Origin: Anaerolineae bacterium | GTDB taxonomy: Bacteria > Chloroflexota > Anaerolineae > B4-G1 > SLSP01 | Assembly (NCBI GenBank): GCA_016927095.1 | Contig: JAFGNI010000489.1 | Location: 1-10,636, forward strand | Length of the DNA stretch: 10,636 nucleotides | Direction: 5' to 3' | Part shown: piece by piece, positions 7,124 through 10,636 of the stretch | How the letters are laid out: each line of letters starts with the position of its first letter | Position numbering within the stretch: the stretch's first letter is position 1 | Position numbers and translations under genes: made by a program | The notes under the pieces: model-generated | Told to the model about the DNA's origin: nothing | Database searches by the model: none | Seen by the model: only the letters and a program-made list of their open reading frames with translations

Positions 7124-8584
7124 ATGGTTAAGATTGATGCCTCAAAGGATTACTATGAGATACTTGGCATCCCAGTGGATGCCACGGCTGATGACATCCG
7201 TGCATCCTATCGCACTCTGGCCAAGCGGTACCATCCTGATACGGGGTACGAGGATGTCGAGAAGTTCAGGCTTGTCCAGGAGGCTCACGACGTTCTGTTT
7301 GACCCTTCTGTCCGGCGGGCCTACGATCAGCAGCGGGCCCTACGTGGCGTAGGCACGGGGCCGGTCTCTCTGACGTTGCTGCAGAGCCGCGATGAGATGC
7401 CACCCATGGACGTGCCCCAGATGCTCTATCTTCTCTTGGAGATTCGCCCCCAAGAGGGGCTGCGGGGACCCAGAAGGCGTCTGAACCTCGCGCTTGTGAT
7501 CGACCGGAGCACGTCGATGCAAGGCGTGCGCATGCACAATGTCAAACTAGCAGCTGCAGATCTGGTGGAGTCTCTCCACGCTGACGATCGTCTGGCACTG
7601 ATCACCTTCAGCGATCGCGCGGAAGTTGTGGCCGAGGCGCAACCGGCACATCAAAAGCGGGCGCTGCGATCTGCGATTGCCTCGATCATCGCGGGCGGCG
7701 GTACAGAGATCTACCAAGGCCTAGCTGCCGGTATTGAGGAAATCGCGCCCTACGCGGCATCTGATGTGATCACGCACGTCATCCTCCTCACCGATGGGCG
7801 CACGTATGGCGACGAGGACCTGGCGCTGGCTGCCGCCGCCCGGGCACAGACCCGGGGCATTGGCATCTCAGCCTTTGGGATTGGTGAAGACTGGCACGAT
7901 CTTTTCCTGGACAATCTGGCGCAGCGGGGTGGTGGTACCTCCCACTACATTGACACACCCTCGAAGGTCCAGAAGGTACTCAAGTCGCAGATAAAGGGCC
8001 TGTCAAACACAGTACTGCGCGGCGTACGCGTGCGACTGGGCGCGGCGCCCTATGTCAAGCTGACATCGGCCTATCGCGTGATGCCTCACATGGAGATCCT
8101 ACCGGTTCACGACGAGAGCTCCTTCGTGGTGGGCGATCTTCACGCGGGCGAGCCGAGTTCCGTGGCGATGGAGCTGAACGTCGAGCAGAATGAGACCGGC
8201 ACGCGGCGTATTGCGCGCCTCACGATTGAAGGTGGAAACTCGGCGGCGACCGACCGCGTGCAGCTCTGGCGTGACATTACGGTGACTTTCACCCACAACA
8301 TTGAGGAGAAACCGGTTGCGTCGCGGCTGCTCAACGTGCTGGCACGGCTGACCGTATTCCGGCTCCAAGAAGAGGCGTGGCGCGCGTTGGAGACGGGCAA
8401 CTCGGATAAAGCCACGCACTATCTGGAGTCGGCCGCGACGCACCTGTTCGACCTGGGGTACGGCGATCTTGGGCGTGCGGCCATGCTGGAAGTGTCCAGG
8501 ATCAGCCGTGGCAATGATCCCACTGTAAAGGGTCGCAAGCAGCTCCGCTACGGTACGCGGGCGCTCTCGGTCCCTAGTTCTTGA
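7124..8584 (+). CDS. DnaJ (J-domain)-VWA fusion protein
   Basis: This 486-residue protein starts with a J-domain (about 7-72), with HPD at 37-39 in RYHPDTG and the DYYEILGI opening typical of DnaJ. J-domains stimulate the ATPase of DnaK-type Hsp70. There is no Gly/Phe region and no DnaJ zinc-finger, so it is a J-protein with a specialised client domain rather than general DnaJ. A VWA domain follows (about 120-290) with an intact MIDAS metal site: D127-x-S129-x-S131, T194 and D224 (LLTDG). After it come beta-rich sequence (about 295-390) and a helical C terminus (about 398-465) resembling TPR-like helices. No signal peptide or membrane segment is seen. ATG at 7124 is preferred because AGGG at 7111-7114 is 9 bases upstream; GTG at 7118 would add two residues. 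The context suggests a substrate or scaffold of the phospho-circuit, perhaps remodelled by Hsp70; that role is inferred. Confidence 0.92.
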   Translation: MVKIDASKDYYEILGIPVDATADDIRASYRTLAKRYHPDTGYEDVEKFRLVQEAHDVLFDPSVRRAYDQQRALRGVGTGPVSLTLLQSRDEMPPMDVPQMLYLLLEIRPQEGLRGPRRRLNLALVIDRSTSMQGVRMHNVKLAAADLVESLHADDRLALITFSDRAEVVAEAQPAHQKRALRSAIASIIAGGGTEIYQGLAAGIEEIAPYAASDVITHVILLTDGRTYGDEDLALAAAARAQTRGIGISAFGIGEDWHDLFLDNLAQRGGGTSHYIDTPSKVQKVLKSQIKGLSNTVLRGVRVRLGAAPYVKLTSAYRVMPHMEILPVHDESSFVVGDLHAGEPSSVAMELNVEQNETGTRRIARLTIEGGNSAATDRVQLWRDITVTFTHNIEEKPVASRLLNVLARLTVFRLQEEAWRALETGNSDKATHYLESAATHLFDLGYGDLGRAAMLEVSRISRGNDPTVKGRKQLRYGTRALSVPSS

Positions 8585-8598
8585 CCTTGGAGGTGACT

Positions 8599-9177
8599 AT
8601 GGCTCAGAAAGGTGGTAAGGTAGTTTGCCCGTCCTGTGGGGCGGACAACCTACCAGGAACGCTGTTCTGCGTGCAGTGTGGCACTTATCTACCCTCAGGG
8701 GGCCCCCTGCGGACGGAACCCCTACCAGAGCAGGAGGTCGGTCGCCCTGCGCGTCCTCGCCACGAAGGGCTGGACCAGGCCGAGCAGCCACGGACGATCA
8801 AGATTGAGGTCACGGTGATGGACACGGGGCGAAAGATCCTGCTCTCGGCAGATCGCGAGATCCTCGTGGGACGTCTAGACGCCGCGCACGGGATCTTCCC
8901 CGAACTGGATATGACCGCTGATGGAGGGCTGGAACACGGTGTGTCGCGTCGCCACGCCCGGATCTACACTCGGGACGGCACGTGCTTTGTTGAGGATCTC
9001 GACAGTACGAACGGTACCTTCCTGAATGGTGAGCGCATCACGCCGTATCTCCCCTATGCCTTCCACGATGGGGATAACCTGACCTTTGGCACGATGCGAC
9101 AGCAGATCCGTATCTATAACGCGACTGAGAGCGAGCCAAGTGAGGCGAACGAGGCCGACGAAGCAGGCGAACCATAG
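8599..9177 (+). CDS. Zinc-ribbon FHA-domain protein
   Basis: This 192-residue protein has an N-terminal zinc ribbon (C10-x2-C13 and C24-x2-C27), a Pro/Glu-rich linker (about 32-65) and a forkhead-associated domain (about 67-173). FHA domains bind phosphothreonine peptides. The key residues are present: G91-R92, S116-R117-R118-H119 and N138-G139-T140, with N143-G144 nearby. The tail (175-192) is acidic and rich in Glu and Ala. A TTG at 8581 is possible upstream, but ATG at 8599 is chosen because GGAGG (8589-8593) lies 5 bases before it. The frame starts 14 bases after the stop of the DnaJ-VWA gene. In this operon it is the natural reader of marks written by the kinase. No membrane segment is visible. 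Confidence 0.94.
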   Translation: MAQKGGKVVCPSCGADNLPGTLFCVQCGTYLPSGGPLRTEPLPEQEVGRPARPRHEGLDQAEQPRTIKIEVTVMDTGRKILLSADREILVGRLDAAHGIFPELDMTADGGLEHGVSRRHARIYTRDGTCFVEDLDSTNGTFLNGERITPYLPYAFHDGDNLTFGTMRQQIRIYNATESEPSEANEADEAGEP

Positions 9178-9196
9178 GAGATCGAAGGAGCGCTAG

Positions 9197-9439
9197 ATGC
9201 CATTTACGGTTCTACTACATATCATGAACGAGGACTCGGTCATCGGCGAGATGGATGACCTGCCGGAGCCGACGTCCGCTTTTGTCCAGATATCAAGCCC
9301 CAGACTCCGCGACGGACGCGAGGTGACGTATCTCCTACCGGAGACGAACAGCGTCATCTACCCGTGGAATCGCATTCATTGTGTAGAGATTCTGCCGACT
9401 GAGACCGATGAGCAGATTGTTACCTTCATCCGTGAGTAG
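9197..9439 (+). CDS. Small protein of unknown function (80 residues)
   Basis: I do not recognise a characterised family. The frame encodes 80 residues, is acidic overall and has no signal peptide, membrane segment, Cys motif or known catalytic signature. It is predicted to be mostly beta strands: TVLLHIM near the start, FVQIS (29-33), VTYLLP (43-48), VIYPW (53-57) and HCVEILP (61-67). A strand-rich protein of this size could be a small barrel, but this is only a guess. It is likely real: GAAGGAG (9184-9190) lies 6 bases before the ATG, it fills the gap between two clear operon genes, and its end overlaps the start of the response regulator (by 32 bases from ATG 9408, or 8 bases from GTG 9432). 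That points to coupled translation and a possible link to the regulator. Confidence 0.8.
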   Translation: MPFTVLLHIMNEDSVIGEMDDLPEPTSAFVQISSPRLRDGREVTYLLPETNSVIYPWNRIHCVEILPTETDEQIVTFIRE

Positions 9440-10157
9440 TACAGAGAGCCACCCTCTCGTATTGGTTGTCGATGACGAACCGCGGATCATCCGTTTCGTG
9501 CGCATCAACCTGGAGATGGAAAGCTTTCGGGTCATCGAGGCTTCGGACGGACTAGAGGCGATCAACCAGGTCCGGGAGAAGATGCCGGATATGGTTCTGC
9601 TGGACGTTATGATGCCGGAGATGGATGGGTTTGAGACGCTGCGCATGATTCGTGAGATCTCGAATGTCCCGGTTATCATGCTAACGGTGCGCAGTTCAGA
9701 GGAGGATAAGGTCCGTGGGCTAGACCTCGGCGCCGATGACTACATCACCAAGCCCTTCAGCCCACGGGAACTGGTGAGCCGCGTGCGCGCGGTACTGCGT
9801 CGACTCCAGACATTGGTGCCCGCGGAGGACTCGATCCTGGAGATCGACGACTATTTGGGCATCGACTTCAACACCGTTGAGGTGATTGTCGATGGTGAGC
9901 GGGTGAAGTTGAGACCGACGGAGTTCCGGCTGCTTCGGCATCTGGTGGAGAATGCAGGCTGGACAGTACCCCACAGCACCTTGCTTTCGAAGGTATGGGG
10001 CTACGAGTACAAGGATGAGATCTCGTACCTGCGGCTCTACATAAACTATCTCCGCAAGAAGATCGAGCCGGATCCGTCGAACCCACGCTATATCCTGACC
10101 GAGCGCGGTATGGGGTACCGTTTCATAGACTTCCACGACCGGAAAGAGGAGCGCTAG
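9408..10157 (+). CDS. OmpR/PhoB-family DNA-binding response regulator
   Basis: This 249-residue transcription regulator has an N-terminal receiver domain (about 17-132) with D22-D23, phospho-acceptor D66 in [12 protein letters not shown]93 and K115 (TKPF). A short linker leads to a winged-helix DNA-binding domain (about 140-245) with LRPTEFRLL and the C-terminal hairpin GMGYRF typical of the OmpR/PhoB group. Domain order and length match the family. It lies last in the operon with no histidine kinase beside it. The REC-histidine kinase at 557-1804 is a possible partner, but this is inferred from position alone. The start is uncertain: ATG 9408 has no clear ribosome binding site, and GTG 9432 would give a more usual N terminus overlapping the preceding stop by 8 bases. 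Either way it overlaps the small gene upstream. No strong terminator follows. Confidence 0.95.
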   Translation: MSRLLPSSVSSTESHPLVLVVDDEPRIIRFVRINLEMESFRVIEASDGLEAINQVREKMPDMVLLDVMMPEMDGFETLRMIREISNVPVIMLTVRSSEEDKVRGLDLGADDYITKPFSPRELVSRVRAVLRRLQTLVPAEDSILEIDDYLGIDFNTVEVIVDGERVKLRPTEFRLLRHLVENAGWTVPHSTLLSKVWGYEYKDEISYLRLYINYLRKKIEPDPSNPRYILTERGMGYRFIDFHDRKEER

Positions 10158-10308
10158 GGCCTTCTCTTCCACCGGCTGCCAGGACTGGCTGCCGCCGGGT
10201 AAGATACCTGGGACACTGCCTTTTCCAGGGTCTCTGTGTGTCTTTTGAGAGCTATGCTGATCGGGCGCCGACTGGGCGTCGACCCGGTGAGTTGACTCCT
10301 CTCCGGAG

Positions 10309-10321
10309 GTGTCCAGGACAC
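10309..10321. repeat. Small palindrome, operator-like
   Basis: GTGTCC and GGACAC form a perfect 6-bp inverted repeat around a single central A. It lies about 135 bases upstream of the lipoprotein start. It has the size of a dimeric regulator half-site pair, but its function is unknown and a 13-bp palindrome can arise by chance. Confidence 0.45.
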
Positions 10322-10360
10322 GCACCCAGCTGGTCGATTGAACCTCCGCCGGTGCATCCC

Positions 10361-10388
10361 TTGTCGTAAAGCCCTCCTAAGATAAGAT
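10361..10388 (+). promoter_or_regulatory. Weak promoter candidate upstream of the lipoprotein gene
   Basis: TTGTCG (10361-10366) and TAAGAT (10383-10388) lie 16 bp apart. Each matches four of six consensus bases. The -10 falls in the first arm of the 7-bp inverted repeat at 10381-10403, so a bound repressor could block it. This is tentative. Confidence 0.3.
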
Positions 10389-10403
10389 TGCCGGGTTCTT
10401 ATC
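10381..10403. repeat. 7-bp inverted repeat over the candidate -10
   Basis: GATAAGA (10381-10387) and TCTTATC (10397-10403) are exact inverted repeats around a 9-base centre. The left arm covers the candidate -10 box. It may be a regulator site or an RNA hairpin near the 5' end of the transcript. Confidence 0.4.
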
Positions 10404-10455
10404 GGGTGGGCTGCGCTCACTACTGATCGTCTGGTGTATGCTTTGAGGTGTGTGG

Positions 10456-10636
10456 ATGGGCTTTCCCAGAACCAGGGGGCAATCTGATGGGCCAAAGGGT
10501 GTGCGATCTAATGGGAGATCGCACAGACGACTGGGCTTTGCCATCACCCTTCTCGGTTGGCTGCTCATCACTACGGGTTGCGAGACGCCGGCTCTGGGCC
10601 CGACGCCATCGGAGGCTGTGCCGGCAACACCGACCC
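10456..10636 (+). CDS. Probable lipoprotein, N-terminal part only
   Basis: The reading frame opens with ATG at 10456 and runs past the end of the window, so only about 60 residues are seen. A basic stretch (residues 17-25, with R17, R21 and H23-R24-R25) is followed by a hydrophobic segment (26-38) and TTGC, with C42 as the likely lipidated cysteine. After it the sequence is rich in Pro, Thr and Ala, the usual spacer of a surface lipoprotein. GAGGT (10445-10449) sits 6 bases before ATG 10456. GTG at 10501 would give a more standard 26-residue signal peptide but its AAAGGG is only 1 base away. The -3 position is Thr rather than the usual Leu, so the lipobox is acceptable but not ideal. The function of the mature protein cannot be judged. 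Confidence 0.68.
   Translation, partial: MGFPRTRGQSDGPKGVRSNGRSHRRLGFAITLLGWLLITTGCETPALGPTPSEAVPATPT
10501..10524. repeat. Perfect 9-bp inverted repeat in the lipoprotein start region
   Basis: GTGCGATCT (10501-10509) and AGATCGCAC (10516-10524) are exact inverted repeats separated by AATGGG. The left arm begins exactly at an in-frame GTG that could be the true start. As RNA it would fold into a stable hairpin; as DNA it has the size of an operator. Confidence 0.75.

Larger units (their letters stand above)
10158..10455. other. Intergenic region downstream of the response regulator
   Basis: About 300 bases with no convincing gene on either strand. A hairpin CCTGG/CCAGG (about 10208-10229) follows the response regulator gene but lacks a proper T run, so it is a poor terminator. 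Two inverted repeats and a weak promoter candidate are listed separately. Long minus-strand frames here extend back through the regulator gene in antisense and carry no recognisable domain. Confidence 0.6.

Noticed and set aside
3967..9177. Type VI secretion regulatory locus (kinase, phosphatase and FHA genes)
   Set aside because: No secretion structural gene such as TssB, TssC, Hcp, VgrG or ClpV is in the window, and the kinase carries a cytoplasmic propeller rather than the layout usual for PpkA.
10174..10230. Rho-independent terminator after the response regulator
   Set aside because: The CCTGG/CCAGG and CCGG stems are short, with loops either too tight or too long, and no T run follows.
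9720..10325. Minus-strand frame (201 codons) over the end of the response regulator
   Set aside because: It is antisense to the winged-helix domain for most of its length, with no domain or ribosome binding site of its own.
10516..10545. Twin-arginine export signal in the lipoprotein N terminus (HRRLGF)
   Set aside because: The two arginines are present, but the following residues do not match the RRxFLK pattern well, and the lipobox cysteine already explains the export signal.
1..10636. CRISPR array, insertion sequence or phage element
   Set aside because: No regularly spaced direct repeats, transposase, integrase or terminal inverted repeats were found; the two tRNA genes are intact and show no flanking integrase or duplicated tRNA 3' end.

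Overview
The window looks like chromosomal DNA of a GC-rich bacterium with bacterial sigma-70-type promoters. The mix of Hanks-type kinase, PP2C phosphatase, FHA, VWA and two-component proteins with multi-domain fusions resembles Chloroflexota (Anaerolineae-like) or a similar deep-branching, signalling-rich phylum. That placement is inferred from gene content and style only; no marker gene in the window fixes it.

Layout. Positions 1-530 hold two tRNA genes on the minus strand, tRNA-Arg(UCG) and tRNA-His(GUG), each with a recognisable promoter; tRNA-His also has a clean rho-independent terminator. Positions 557-3547 hold a two-gene minus-strand operon: a threonine-synthase-like PLP enzyme carrying a C-terminal receiver (REC) domain, then a soluble REC-histidine kinase. 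Positions 3548-3966 are a divergent intergenic region with two good plus-strand promoters. Positions 3967-10157 hold a tightly packed plus-strand operon of six genes: a Ser/Thr kinase with a C-terminal eight-repeat PQQ-like beta-propeller, a PP2C phosphatase, a DnaJ-VWA fusion, a zinc-ribbon-FHA protein, an 80-residue protein of unknown function, and an OmpR-type response regulator. Positions 10158-10455 are non-coding with small inverted repeats, and a lipoprotein gene begins at 10456 and runs off the window.

How it may work together. The plus-strand operon encodes the parts of a Ser/Thr phosphorylation circuit: writer (kinase), eraser (PP2C), reader (FHA), and a chaperone-linked VWA protein that could be a substrate or scaffold. 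It ends in a DNA-binding response regulator with no kinase of its own beside it. The divergent operon supplies a histidine kinase and a metabolic-type enzyme with a receiver domain. A reasonable inference is one signalling locus where His-Asp and Ser/Thr phosphorylation meet and where a PLP enzyme is under phospho-control. The most unusual items are the PLP enzyme-REC fusion, the DnaJ-VWA fusion inside a kinase/phosphatase/FHA operon, and the conserved-looking small protein coupled to the response regulator.
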